Made by a program: the position numbers and the translations under genes. This document shows, piece after piece, positions 18,597 through 27,036 of a stretch of DNA of 64,000 nucleotides. Every line of letters starts with the position of its first letter. Positions within the stretch are counted from its first letter, which is position 1. This DNA comes from a virus: positions 1 to 64,000 of IMG/VR virus record IMGVR_UViG_3300032116_000035. One strand, written 5' to 3'. The notes beneath the pieces are model-generated. The model was not told the DNA's origin and did not search any database. It saw nothing but the letters and a program-made list of their open reading frames with translations.

Positions 18597-19026
18597 ATTA
18601 GACGAAGCCAAAGAGTTAATCTTTGAACGTCTGAACGACATTGCTTCTGTTCGTATGGAAGAAGCAAAGCCATATGTCGTTGATGCAATGTTTGAAGAGA
18701 TTGAAGTTGACGAAGAAGTGTTAGAGGAAGCGGCTAAGAAACGCAATCCAAACATTCAAAAGATGGGTCGTATTACAAAGGTACGCCGCCGCATTCGTCG
18801 CAATAAAAAAGGTAGAATTGTTGTACAGAGAAATGTACGCAAATCAGGAATAAAAGGTTACCGTATTTCTGGTAATACAATAAAGCGCATACCTGCAACA
18901 GTAAGATTACGCAAAGCACGTTTGTTAAAACGTTCTTGGAAAACAACAAGAAAAAGTAAACTAAGACGCACGTTGATGAAAAGAAAAATGTCAATGCGTC
19001 GTCGTCAAGCTATGGGACTAAAATAA
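18565..19026 (+). CDS. gp68: Prohead core protein with very basic C-terminus (gp68-like)
   Basis: A 153-residue two-part protein. The first 55 residues are acidic and helical (VELILQNRLDEAKELIFERLND) like the start of T4-type prohead core proteins. From about residue 58 the chain is extremely rich in Arg and Lys (VRRRIRRNKKGR and KRKMSMRRRQAMG), with almost no acidic residue. The gp68 call comes from gene order (67-x-68-21). The ATG at 18565 is preferred because the conserved N-terminal helix starts there, although it overlaps the upstream gene by 32 bases. The basic tail could bind DNA or neutralise the acidic scaffold; this is inference. Confidence 0.6.
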   Translation: MSFVELILQNRLDEAKELIFERLNDIASVRMEEAKPYVVDAMFEEIEVDEEVLEEAAKKRNPNIQKMGRITKVRRRIRRNKKGRIVVQRNVRKSGIKGYRISGNTIKRIPATVRLRKARLLKRSWKTTRKSKLRRTLMKRKMSMRRRQAMGLK

Positions 19027-19027
19027 A

Positions 19028-19390
19028 ATGCCATTTGAAATTACGAATACTCTAAGAGGTTCATCAATTGTACGAGCAGTGGATCCTGGTACATACACGA
19101 TCACTCTCAATAATTTAAGAGCAAATGCTACAACCGAAACTGTTACCGCCGCCGACATTAAACATGTTTTGTGGTCAACAAATGGTAACATCCGTATCAC
19201 ACGAAATGGTATACCTTTGTTAGCACTCCAAAATGGTGGTGACATGGATTTTGATTCTTATGGATATTCGGTCGCAAACAATAACACTCAAAGCATTGTA
19301 ATTGAAATCAATACTGGCGGCACAATTATTTTACACTTGGCCAAGTATGCAACATACAATGTTGATCCATATACAGGAGTATCAATCTAA
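19028..19390 (+). CDS. Small beta-rich head-cluster protein
   Basis: A 120-residue protein predicted to be nearly all beta strands (SSIVRAVDPGTYTITLNNL; DIKHVLWSTNGNIRITRNG; QSIVIEINTGGTIILHLAK). Genes of this size and pattern occur near the protease gene in aquatic T4-like phages, but I cannot name a family with certainty. The stop overlaps the protease start by one base (TAATG). A minor capsid or decoration role is possible; it might equally be an assembly factor. Confidence 0.6.
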   Translation: MPFEITNTLRGSSIVRAVDPGTYTITLNNLRANATTETVTAADIKHVLWSTNGNIRITRNGIPLLALQNGGDMDFDSYGYSVANNNTQSIVIEINTGGTIILHLAKYATYNVDPYTGVSI

Positions 19391-20040
19391 TGAAACTTAT
19401 TAAAGAACATATTGAGAATGTAAGATATCTTACCGAAAAAACAGAAGACGGTAAAAAGAATCTTTACATTGAAGGTATATTTTTGGTTGGCGATGCAGTC
19501 AACCGTAACAATCGTATGTACAAAATGGACACACTTCGCAATGAAGTTGAACGATATACCGAAGAGTATATCAACACAAATCGTGCGCTTGGTGAACTGG
19601 GACATCCAGATACACCATCACTGAATCTAGAACGTGTGTCACACAAGATTACAAGTTTGGTAGAGAATGGTAATACATTTGTCGGTAAAGCACTCATCAT
19701 GGAAACACCATATGGTTTGATCGCCAAGAATCTCATTGAGTCTGGTGTCGGTCTTGGTGTTTCATCACGTGCTTTGGGTTCTGTCGTAATGACAAAAGAA
19801 GGTTATAATCTAGTACAAGATGACCTGCGCCTTGCAACTGCTGCTGATATCGTTGCTGACCCTTCTGCTCCCGGTGCTTTTGTTCAGGGCATCATGGAAA
19901 ACAAAGAATGGATGTTCGTAGAGGGTAAGTTTGTCGAGTCACATATTGACTATGCTAAACAGCAAATTCGTAAAGCATCACGCAGAGATGTTGAATCTGT
20001 CGGATTACAACTCTTCGAAAACTTCCTACGAAAACTTTAA
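19390..20040 (+). CDS. gp21: Prohead maturation protease gp21-like
   Basis: A 216-residue serine protease (T4 212). The conserved blocks are GVFLVGD-type start (EGIFLVGDAVNRNNRMY), ALGELGHPD with the catalytic His72, and GVGLGVSSRALG containing the catalytic serine (Ser125 or Ser126). ADIVADPSAPGA follows. gp21 is activated inside the prohead and cleaves scaffold and capsid proteins after (L/I)-x-E. It sits between the core genes and the scaffold gene as in T4. Confidence 0.93.
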   Translation: MKLIKEHIENVRYLTEKTEDGKKNLYIEGIFLVGDAVNRNNRMYKMDTLRNEVERYTEEYINTNRALGELGHPDTPSLNLERVSHKITSLVENGNTFVGKALIMETPYGLIAKNLIESGVGLGVSSRALGSVVMTKEGYNLVQDDLRLATAADIVADPSAPGAFVQGIMENKEWMFVEGKFVESHIDYAKQQIRKASRRDVESVGLQLFENFLRKL

Positions 20041-20044
20041 AATT

Positions 20045-20052
20045 TATAAATA
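20045..20052 (+). promoter_or_regulatory. Late promoter TATAAATA before scaffold gene
   Basis: A perfect T4 late box four bases after the gp21 stop codon, 22 bases before the gp22 ATG, with AAGGAGAT as ribosome site. One of the cleanest late promoters in the window. Confidence 0.8.
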
Positions 20053-20074
20053 AGAAATCATAAGGAGATATTCA

Positions 20075-21169
20075 ATGGCAACAAACAAACTCATGGAAGC
20101 AGCGGCAGAAATTCTTGCAGGAAGCAAGTCATCTGCTCCTGGTATGCCAATGCCTAAATTAACTCAGAATACACCTCCAGGCAATCCTGGAACACCTGAA
20201 GACTTAGGCGGTCCTACACCACAGAACAACAAACCTACTGATGATTCTAACAAGTTGTCAAGCAAAGGTAGTGCTAAGAGTGCAACAGCACCTACAACTA
20301 AGCCTTCTGCTGCATCAAGCGATGTTCAACTTGGCGACAAGAACATGAAAGCGGGTACAGGTACAGCAATGATGCCTGAACAAACCAACGAAGAAGAAGA
20401 ACTGATTGATGACGAATCAGCAATCGCAGAAATGAAAGCACAAATGAAAGAAGATGTTGCTTCATTGTTTGCTGACGATTCAAACATTTCAGAAGACTTC
20501 AAAGTAAAGGCTGCTACAATCTTTGAAGCACGTGTATTTGACCGTGTTGCACAGATTCAAGAACAAATGGAAGCAGAATATGCTGGCATGTTAGCCGAGG
20601 CTCTTGAAGAAATCAAATCTGAACTTACAGAAAAGGTAGATGATTACCTAAACTACGTAGTAGAGCAGTGGATGCAAGAGAACGAAATCGCTATTGAAAG
20701 CGGTCTGCGTTCCGAAATCACTGAAGACTTTATTGCTGGTTTGCGTAATCTGTTTGCCGAAAACTACATCAACGTTCCAGAAGATAAAGTCGAACTGGTA
20801 GATGAACTTGCATCTAAAGTCGAAGAACTGGAAGTTAAATTGAATGAAGAAATTGAAGCCAATATTCAGTACAAGAAACAACTTACTGAAGCAATTAAAG
20901 TACAACTAGTAAATGAAGTTTGCGAAGGTCTCACAGCAACTCAAGTAGAAAAAATCAAGTCACTTGCAGAGAGTGTTGAATTCTCCACAGAGGAAGAGTT
21001 CGTAGAAAAACTTGAGACAATTCGTGAGAATTACTTCCCATCAGGCGTTAAAAAAGCCGATGTTGCACAACTTCATGAAGAAGTAGAAGACGATGGTAGC
21101 GAAAAGAAAGTATCCGCTGATCCATACGTTGCTTCGGTTGTTAATGCAATTTCAAGAACAAAAATTTAA
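20075..21169 (+). CDS. gp22: Prohead scaffold core protein gp22-like
   Basis: A 364-residue highly acidic, helical protein (T4 269) that forms the internal scaffold on which the capsid assembles and is then digested by gp21. The first 110 residues are rich in Pro, Thr, Ser and Asn and look disordered. The rest is coiled coil (DEAEIEAN-type heptads such as VELVDELASKVEELEVKLNE). A strong ribosome site (AAGGAGAT) precedes it and gp23 follows, so the call is secure by order and composition. Confidence 0.88.
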   Translation: MATNKLMEAAAEILAGSKSSAPGMPMPKLTQNTPPGNPGTPEDLGGPTPQNNKPTDDSNKLSSKGSAKSATAPTTKPSAASSDVQLGDKNMKAGTGTAMMPEQTNEEEELIDDESAIAEMKAQMKEDVASLFADDSNISEDFKVKAATIFEARVFDRVAQIQEQMEAEYAGMLAEALEEIKSELTEKVDDYLNYVVEQWMQENEIAIESGLRSEITEDFIAGLRNLFAENYINVPEDKVELVDELASKVEELEVKLNEEIEANIQYKKQLTEAIKVQLVNEVCEGLTATQVEKIKSLAESVEFSTEEEFVEKLETIRENYFPSGVKKADVAQLHEEVEDDGSEKKVSADPYVASVVNAISRTKI

Positions 21170-21172
21170 ATA
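21165..21172 (+). promoter_or_regulatory. Possible late promoter (TTTAAATA) before capsid gene
   Basis: Overlaps the gp22 stop codon, 21 bases before the gp23 ATG, with AAGGAGAT between. It has one mismatch to TATAAATA. Confidence 0.5.
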
Positions 21173-21193
21173 ATAAACTAAGGAGATACAAAG

Positions 21194-22537
21194 ATGTATT
21201 TGTCTGAAAATCTACAAAACAAATGGGAAGGTGTACTGGATCATCCAGATATGCCAAAAATTGCTGACCCATATCGTAAAGCCGTTACAGCGGTAATTCT
21301 TGAGAACCAAGCTCAAGAAATGATGAAAGAAGCAGGTATTCTGAGTGAAACTGGTTCACCAACTAACTTTGCTGGTACAGGTGGTTTTAGTGGCGGTTCT
21401 GCTGCTGCTGGTCCAGTTGCTGGTTTCGATCCAATCCTGATCAGCCTGGTTCGTCGTTCACTGCCTAACCTGATCGCTTATGACGTTTGCGGCGTTCAGC
21501 CAATGACAGGTCCTACAGGTCTGATCTTTGCAATGCGTACTAAGTATGCATCACAAGGCGGTAACGAAGCATTCTACAACGAAGCAAACACAGCATTCTC
21601 GGGTGCTAACGGTGCAATCGTTGCTTCTTCAATGACAATCGCTGGTAACACAACAGATTATCTGTTTACAGGTAACGCTGCTCCAACTGGTGCTATGACA
21701 ACTGGTTCTGCTGAAGCACTGGGTGATGGCGCTGCTGGTAACACATTCCAAGAAATGGCATTCTCAATTGAGAAAGTCACTGTAACAGCCCGTACACGTG
21801 CGCTGAAAGCAGAATACTCAATGGAACTGGCACAAGACTTGAAAGCAGTTCATGGTCTTGACGCTGAAACAGAACTGGCTAACATTCTGTCCGCTGAAAT
21901 TCTTGCTGAAATCAACCGTGAAGTTATCCGTACAATCTACAAGATTGCTAAGCCAGGTTGCCAAGCAGGTACAACAACTAGAGGCGCATTCAACCTTGAC
22001 ACAGACTCAAACGGTCGTTGGATGGTTGAAAAGATCAAAGGTCTGGCATTCCAGATTGAGCGTGAAGCAAACCAAATCGCTAAGACAACCCGTCGTGGAA
22101 AAGGTAACATCGTTATCTGTTCTTCAGACGTAGCATCTGCTTTGGCGATGGCTGGTATCCTTGACTATAACTCAGCACTTGCTGGTCAAGTATCACTGAC
22201 AGTTGACGATACTGGTAATACATTTGCTGGTACAATCTTCGGTCGTATCAAAGTTTACATCGATCCATACTTCCCAGTTGGTTCGACATCCGAATTTGCT
22301 GTAGTTGGTTACAAAGGCACAAACGCATACGATGCTGGTATGTTCTACTGCCCATACGTACCGCTGCAAATGGTTCGTGCAGTTGATACTGGTACATTCC
22401 AGCCAAAGATTGGCTTCAAGACTCGTTACGGTCTGGTAGCAAATCCATTCGCAGAAGGTACAGATCAAGGCCTCGGCGCTCTGACAACACAGAGCAACAA
22501 CTACTACCGTGGCTTCCGTATTGCAAACCTGATGTAA
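21194..22537 (+). CDS. gp23: Major capsid protein gp23-like
   Basis: A 447-residue capsid subunit (T4 521), with the signature FDPILISLVRRSLPNLIAYDVCGVQPM followed by TGPTGLIFAMR, and the C-terminal block YYRGFRIANLM. The first 52 residues form a removable delta domain; a gp21-type site (L-S-E followed by T, after Glu52) lies close to the expected place of cleavage. GC-rich, regular codon choice (CTG, GGT, CGT) compared with neighbours suggests selection for high expression. Strong AAGGAGAT ribosome site. Confidence 0.97.
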   Translation: MYLSENLQNKWEGVLDHPDMPKIADPYRKAVTAVILENQAQEMMKEAGILSETGSPTNFAGTGGFSGGSAAAGPVAGFDPILISLVRRSLPNLIAYDVCGVQPMTGPTGLIFAMRTKYASQGGNEAFYNEANTAFSGANGAIVASSMTIAGNTTDYLFTGNAAPTGAMTTGSAEALGDGAAGNTFQEMAFSIEKVTVTARTRALKAEYSMELAQDLKAVHGLDAETELANILSAEILAEINREVIRTIYKIAKPGCQAGTTTRGAFNLDTDSNGRWMVEKIKGLAFQIEREANQIAKTTRRGKGNIVICSSDVASALAMAGILDYNSALAGQVSLTVDDTGNTFAGTIFGRIKVYIDPYFPVGSTSEFAVVGYKGTNAYDAGMFYCPYVPLQMVRAVDTGTFQPKIGFKTRYGLVANPFAEGTDQGLGALTTQSNNYYRGFRIANLM

Positions 22538-22566
22538 TTAAATAACCACCGTAGAGTGGGATTTAG

Positions 22567-22594
22567 AGAGGCTCCTTCGGGAGCCTCTTTTTTT
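22567..22594 (+). terminator. Strong intrinsic terminator after major capsid gene
   Basis: A perfect 9-base stem AGAGGCTCC / GGAGCCTCT with a TTCG tetraloop, then a run of seven T residues. It closes the head operon. Confidence 0.95.
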
Positions 22595-22613
22595 ATGGTG
22601 CATAAATAAGAGT

Positions 22614-23153
22614 ATGACAGTCCTTACACGTAACCCTACAAATCCAAATTCGTTACAGCCGAATAAGTTTACGCTGAATCTGGCTCGTACACCGAATCTG
22701 CAATACTTTACTCAAACAATTTCTTTACCTGGTCTTTCTACTTCAGAAATTCCTGTACAGAACCCATTTGTTGAACTGTATGCTCCTGGTGAAAAAGCAA
22801 TCTATGATGTGTTGAATGTTACCTTTATTGTTGATGCTGAAATGTTGTCGTGGTTAGAAGTACATGACTGGCTTCGTGCAGTAACATTCCCAACTGAGTA
22901 TGAAGAATATCAGAATTTGTCAAAACTAAATCAATTTGCTTCAGCAATACCAACAAAGACTCCACAGTATTCTGATGGTGCAGTGACTATTCTTTCTGCA
23001 TCAAACAAACCTTATTACCGTTTCAACTTCAAAGATTTATTTCCAATTTCACTATCTGGTTTTGTTATGTCTTCTACTGACACACCAGATACAATCATCA
23101 CAGCAGACGCTACATTCAGATTTACCTATTATAACGTAGAAAAATTATTTTAA
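22614..23153 (+). CDS. Tail-tube-fold protein, probably gp3-like tail terminator
   Basis: A 179-residue protein (T4 gp3 176). The pattern TQTISLPGLSTSEIPVQNPF, then VTFIVDAEMLSWLEVHDWL, parallels the tube protein at 15472 (AQLPGSTLGVVPVQ, then VTIINDEDFIVRNAFERWM), so both share the tube fold. In aquatic T4-like phages the gene between gp23 and uvsY is usually annotated as gp3, the tail completion and sheath stabiliser that caps the tube. The gp3 name therefore rests on position, length and fold. A CATAAATA box lies only five bases before the ATG. Confidence 0.6.
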   Translation: MTVLTRNPTNPNSLQPNKFTLNLARTPNLQYFTQTISLPGLSTSEIPVQNPFVELYAPGEKAIYDVLNVTFIVDAEMLSWLEVHDWLRAVTFPTEYEEYQNLSKLNQFASAIPTKTPQYSDGAVTILSASNKPYYRFNFKDLFPISLSGFVMSSTDTPDTIITADATFRFTYYNVEKLF

Positions 23154-23159
23154 TTGTGA

Positions 23160-23165
23160 TATACT
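23160..23165 (+). promoter_or_regulatory. Extended -10 promoter candidate for uvsY
   Basis: TATACT preceded by TGA gives an extended -10 (TGnTATAAT-type). No good -35 is visible. Transcription would begin around 23172, inside the hairpin that holds the ribosome site. Confidence 0.35.
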
Positions 23166-23180
23166 CCTAATAGGAGGTAT
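23161..23180 (+). promoter_or_regulatory. Hairpin containing the uvsY ribosome binding site
   Basis: ATACTCCT (23161-23168) can pair with AGGAGGTAT (23172-23180) leaving one bulged G and a three-base loop. The right arm is the AGGAGG ribosome site of uvsY, four bases from the ATG, so pairing would hide it. Confidence 0.4.
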
Positions 23181-23183
23181 AAT

Positions 23184-23618
23184 ATGAGCAAACTTGACGA
23201 AGTATTACAAATGTGGACTGCGGATTCTAACATTGACCGCACTGAACCAGGTAAAGCACTGATTGATATTCCCAAACTTCACTCAAAGTATCTGAACATT
23301 CTTTCTTCACATCGGTTACTAGCCAAAGAAGCAGAGTTCAACTACAACAAATGGCGTAAGTTGAAATGGGAATACTATACAGGTAGACTTGATGATGAAG
23401 ATTTGACCAAATATGGTTGGCAGCCATTTCCATTTACACTCAAATCTGAGATCAATACATACTTAGAAGCGGATGAAGATATCAATAAGTACCTTGCAAA
23501 GAAGTTGTTGCATGAAGAAATTGTTGAAGTCTGTCAGGCAATATTAAAAGAATTGAACAACCGAACATGGGAACTTCGTTCATTCATTGACTGGGAAAAA
23601 TTCATACAAGGTGTTTGA
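23184..23618 (+). CDS. uvsY: UvsY recombination mediator
   Basis: A 144-residue protein (T4 137). The segment KLHSKYLNILSSHRLLAKEAEFNYNKWRKLKWEYYTG followed by KYGWQPFPFTLK is the UvsY signature. UvsY helps the UvsX recombinase load onto single-stranded DNA covered by gp32. A very strong ribosome site (AGGAGG) precedes it and may be masked by a hairpin. The neighbour is UvsW, its usual partner in recombination-dependent replication. Confidence 0.92.
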   Translation: MSKLDEVLQMWTADSNIDRTEPGKALIDIPKLHSKYLNILSSHRLLAKEAEFNYNKWRKLKWEYYTGRLDDEDLTKYGWQPFPFTLKSEINTYLEADEDINKYLAKKLLHEEIVEVCQAILKELNNRTWELRSFIDWEKFIQGV

Positions 23619-25092
23619 TTTAATATTATATAAACAAAATGAAGCATTCATCAGGTTTACGTGTGAGAAAAGTGTCGCACAAGAACTTGCAGACTACTTT
23701 ACATTCTTTGTACCTGGTTATCAATTCATGCCAGCGTACAAGAATCGTCTTTGGGATGGTAAGATAAGACTTGCTGACCTACGAACATACACTATCTACC
23801 ATGGACTTGTACCTTACATTGAAAAGTTCTGTGAAGAAAGAGGTTACAAACTTGAGGTTGATGCTGCTGTAAACAATACAGAGAGTTTTTCAGCATTGGA
23901 GGCCAATGAGTTTTTGGAGCAACTTCATTTGGACAAGACCATTATAACAGAAGGTGTAAGGGAGTATCAATACAAAGCATTCATTACTGCCGTAAGAAGA
24001 AAGAGAATGTTGTTGTTATCACCCACTGGTTCAGGTAAGTCTCTGATACAGTATCTTATTCTTCGGTATTTACAATACAAAGATTACAGAAAAGGATTAC
24101 TGATTGTACCAACAACATCACTTGTTGAGCAAATGTATTCCGATTTCAAGTCATATGGTTATGATGCAGACACTTATTGTCATCGTCAGTATTCAGGCAA
24201 AGAGAAGCACACAGATAAGTTTCTAACCATTACCACATGGCAATCTATCTACAAGAATCCACCAGAATACTTTGAGCAATTTGATTTTGTATTGGGTGAT
24301 GAAGCACATCAGTTCAAAGCAAAGTCATTGACTACCATTATGACTGGTCTGAAGAATGCATCATATCGTATTGGTTGCACAGGTACAGTTGACGGCACAC
24401 AGACTCACAAACTAGTGTTAGAAGGACTATTTGGTCCTGTGTATCAGTCTACCACTACTGCTAAACTGATTGAGAATAAACAACTGGCAGACTTCCGTAT
24501 TAAGTGTCTGGTACTGAAATATTCTGAAGAGGTGTGTAAACTCTCTAGAGGTTGGGATTATCAATCTGAGATAGACTACATAGTAAGAAGTACCGCAAGA
24601 AATGAATTCATACGTAATCTTGCATTGTCACTTGAAGGCAACTCACTTATACTATTCAATCTAGTAGAGAAGCATGGTAAACATCTACACAAGATGATTG
24701 AAGAAAAGGCCACCAATCGTCATGTGTTTTTTGTTTATGGTGGCACAGACGTTGATGTCCGTGAACAAGTTCGTGCTATTACCGAAAAACAAAACAATGC
24801 CATTATCGTGGCATCATACGGTACCTTTAGTACGGGTATCAACATTCGCAATCTACATAATGTCATCTTTGCATCACCGTCTAAGTCAAGGGTTAGAAAT
24901 CTACAATCAATTGGTAGAGGTCTAAGAATAGGTGATAACAAAAGTGAAGCAGTTCTCTATGATATAGCCGATGACTTTCGTATAGGTAAACATGTAAACT
25001 ATACCTTGCAACACTTGCAAGAACGTGTTAGGATATACGATGAAGAAAAGTTTAAGTACAAGTTTTACAATATAGAGGTCAAGAATGCATAA
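23611..25092 (+). CDS. uvsW: UvsW-type RNA-DNA / branched-DNA helicase
   Basis: A 493-residue SF2 helicase with Walker A LLSPTGSGKS, the DEAH-type box GDEAHQFKAK, motif III GCTGTVDG, and motif VI QSIGRGLR. The N-terminal domain (EKSVAQELADYFTFFVPGYQF...NRLWDGKIRLAD) is the UvsW-specific DNA-binding domain. It resolves R-loops and branched DNA. No ATG is available: a TTG at 23587 or the GTG at 23611. The GTG is chosen because it aligns with the T4 start and gives an 8-base overlap with uvsY, the same arrangement as at 48922. Confidence 0.92.
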   Translation: MFDLILYKQNEAFIRFTCEKSVAQELADYFTFFVPGYQFMPAYKNRLWDGKIRLADLRTYTIYHGLVPYIEKFCEERGYKLEVDAAVNNTESFSALEANEFLEQLHLDKTIITEGVREYQYKAFITAVRRKRMLLLSPTGSGKSLIQYLILRYLQYKDYRKGLLIVPTTSLVEQMYSDFKSYGYDADTYCHRQYSGKEKHTDKFLTITTWQSIYKNPPEYFEQFDFVLGDEAHQFKAKSLTTIMTGLKNASYRIGCTGTVDGTQTHKLVLEGLFGPVYQSTTTAKLIENKQLADFRIKCLVLKYSEEVCKLSRGWDYQSEIDYIVRSTARNEFIRNLALSLEGNSLILFNLVEKHGKHLHKMIEEKATNRHVFFVYGGTDVDVREQVRAITEKQNNAIIVASYGTFSTGINIRNLHNVIFASPSKSRVRNLQSIGRGLRIGDNKSEAVLYDIADDFRIGKHVNYTLQHLQERVRIYDEEKFKYKFYNIEVKNA

Positions 25093-25501
25093 CGTCAAAC
25101 TTATAAGAATGCAATCTGGTGAAGATATCATGGCTTCTATGTTTGAAGAAGAGAATTCTGATCAAATACAAATCAACGATCCTATGCGTATTGTGTTTCG
25201 TCGTTTACCTACAGGTCAAACGGTCATGATGATGATGCCATGGTTACCAGTAGAGTTGATCAAAGAAAACTCTGCGATGATTTATTATTCAGACATCGTG
25301 ACTGTTGTAGAGCCTAAAGAATCAATGATACGATACTATGACAAACTTGTTGAGCGAACAATTGAAGAGATGGCAGATTCAGATAAGATGATTGATAATC
25401 TCTTAGAAGAACAAGAGCAAGAAGAAGAAGATGTGCAACATCAAATCATAGAAGAAGTTATTCAAAGCATACAAGAAGCAAAGAATAAAAAACTTCATTA
25501 A
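25085..25501 (+). CDS. Small Sm/Hfq-like beta protein with acidic tail
   Basis: A 138-residue protein. The first 75 residues form a pattern of short beta strands (VKLIRMQSGEDIMASMFEEE; QINDPMRIVFRRLPTG; MMMMPWLP; YSDIVTVVEP) like the Sm-like small proteins common in T4-like phages. The last 60 residues are a glutamate-rich helix (LLEEQEQEEEDVQ). It overlaps the uvsW stop by 8 bases. An RNA- or protein-binding role is a guess; the fold call needs structure prediction. A second protein of similar pattern is encoded at 50515. Confidence 0.6.
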   Translation: MHNVKLIRMQSGEDIMASMFEEENSDQIQINDPMRIVFRRLPTGQTVMMMMPWLPVELIKENSAMIYYSDIVTVVEPKESMIRYYDKLVERTIEEMADSDKMIDNLLEEQEQEEEDVQHQIIEEVIQSIQEAKNKKLH

Positions 25502-25515
25502 TAGGAATTTTTGTT

Positions 25516-27036
25516 ATGTCAAAAGTGGTGACATTTGTGATACCAAGCAGTGCCAAGCAGGCCTATCAGGACCTGTCACAAAAATATTCGGCTATTGAGC
25601 CGCCGACATGGGCACTCCTTTTGGCGCAAGCAGTTCGTAAAGAAGGACATGATCCTTGTATCTTAGACTTTGATGCGGACCCATCACCAGACCTTGAGCA
25701 TTCGGCTCATCGTATCTCTGCTACGAATACAGACATAGCAGTGTTTGTTCTTTATGGACAAAATCCAAACTCAGGCACCACAATGATGATTGGTGCATCA
25801 AGACTAGCAAGACAACTCAAACTCATTCGGCCTTCAATCAAAACTGTATTCATTGGCTCTCATGCATCTGCATTGCCGTATGATGTGATTGGTTTACCTT
25901 ATGTTGATTTTGTATTCATCAATGAAGGTGTATATGGTTTACTAGACCTACTTCAAACAAACTACAAAGATCACTTGGATAAAGTTCGTGGTCTTGTTTA
26001 TAAGAAGCATGGCTTTGCTGCAACAGGTGCACCAGGAGAAATTGTCAAAACAGAAGACATGGATCGTGTAATGCCTGGTTATGCATGGGATTTGCTACCA
26101 AAGAAAACAAATCTTTTAGACAAGTACAGGGCACATTATTGGCATACAAACTTCTTAGATGAAGATCGTACACCGTTTGCCGCAATCTCAACATCATTAG
26201 GCTGCTCATTTGGTTGCAACTTCTGTATGATCAACATCGTGAATCGTACATCGTATCAGCAAGGTACAGTATCGTCAGACTCACGTGGTATGCGTTTCTT
26301 TTCACCAGAATTGATGCTCAAAGAATTTGAGTTTCTGTGGGAAAACGGTGTGCGTACAGTTCGTTTGACTGATGAAATGTTCTTTCTGAACAAGAAATAC
26401 TATGTGCCTATTTTACAAGGTCTTGTTGATCGTGGTATGAAGTTTAACTTTTGGGCATATGCACGTGTTGATTCTGTTCGCAAGGATCAACTTGAACTAT
26501 TTAAAGAAGCAGGTGTTAATTGGCTTGCACTTGGTATTGAAGCAGGTAATCCACAAGTTCGTTTAGAGATTGATAAAGGTCGCTTTAAGCAAGTTGACAT
26601 TCGTGAAGTTGTACAAGATATCAAAGATGCAGGCATCAACGTACTTGGTAATTACATGTTTGGTTTTCCAGAAGACACACAAGAAACAATGCAAGAGACA
26701 CTTGACCTTGCACTTGAGTTGAATTGTGAACATGCAAACTTCTATGCAGCAATGGCATTACCTGGCAGTCCACTATACATGGAAGCAATTAATAATAAAT
26801 GGGAATTGCCAGAGACATTTGAAGAGTTTGCATTTCTTTCATATGATTGTAAACCACTCAGAACAAAAGCACTAACTGGTGCTGAAGTTTTAAAGTTTCG
26901 TGATGAAGCATGGCACAAATACTTTTCACATGAACCATTTCTAAATCTTGTTGAGAATAAATTTGGCACACAATCAAGACAGAACATTCAAGAGATGTCA
27001 AAGATTAAATTGAAGAGGAAGATACTAGGTGACTAA
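25516..27036 (+). CDS. B12-binding-type radical SAM enzyme
   Basis: A 506-residue protein. The N-terminal 150 residues look like a cobalamin-binding (Rossmann-like) domain (EPPTWALLLAQAVRKEGHDPCILDFDAD; VFIGSHASALP). The catalytic domain carries the [4Fe-4S] motif C-x3-C-x2-C at Cys230, Cys234 and Cys237 (CSFGCNFC). TDEMFFL and the GIEAGNPQVR segment are typical of the B12-radical SAM family. Substrates are often carbons that need methyl transfer or rearrangement. It heads the sugar cassette ending at 31247 and overlaps the next gene by 8 bases. The substrate is unknown; a sugar or sugar-nucleotide is inferred from neighbours. Confidence 0.85.
   Translation: MSKVVTFVIPSSAKQAYQDLSQKYSAIEPPTWALLLAQAVRKEGHDPCILDFDADPSPDLEHSAHRISATNTDIAVFVLYGQNPNSGTTMMIGASRLARQLKLIRPSIKTVFIGSHASALPYDVIGLPYVDFVFINEGVYGLLDLLQTNYKDHLDKVRGLVYKKHGFAATGAPGEIVKTEDMDRVMPGYAWDLLPKKTNLLDKYRAHYWHTNFLDEDRTPFAAISTSLGCSFGCNFCMINIVNRTSYQQGTVSSDSRGMRFFSPELMLKEFEFLWENGVRTVRLTDEMFFLNKKYYVPILQGLVDRGMKFNFWAYARVDSVRKDQLELFKEAGVNWLALGIEAGNPQVRLEIDKGRFKQVDIREVVQDIKDAGINVLGNYMFGFPEDTQETMQETLDLALELNCEHANFYAAMALPGSPLYMEAINNKWELPETFEEFAFLSYDCKPLRTKALTGAEVLKFRDEAWHKYFSHEPFLNLVENKFGTQSRQNIQEMSKIKLKRKILGD

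Noticed and set aside
22601-22608. CATAAATA before the gp3-like gene as late promoter
   Set aside because: Five bases from the ATG; transcription would start at or after the start codon. It remains possible if the message is leaderless, but I could not support it.
23178-23183. TATAAT directly before the uvsY start codon as -10 box
   Set aside because: Transcription would start inside the coding region and exclude the ribosome site.
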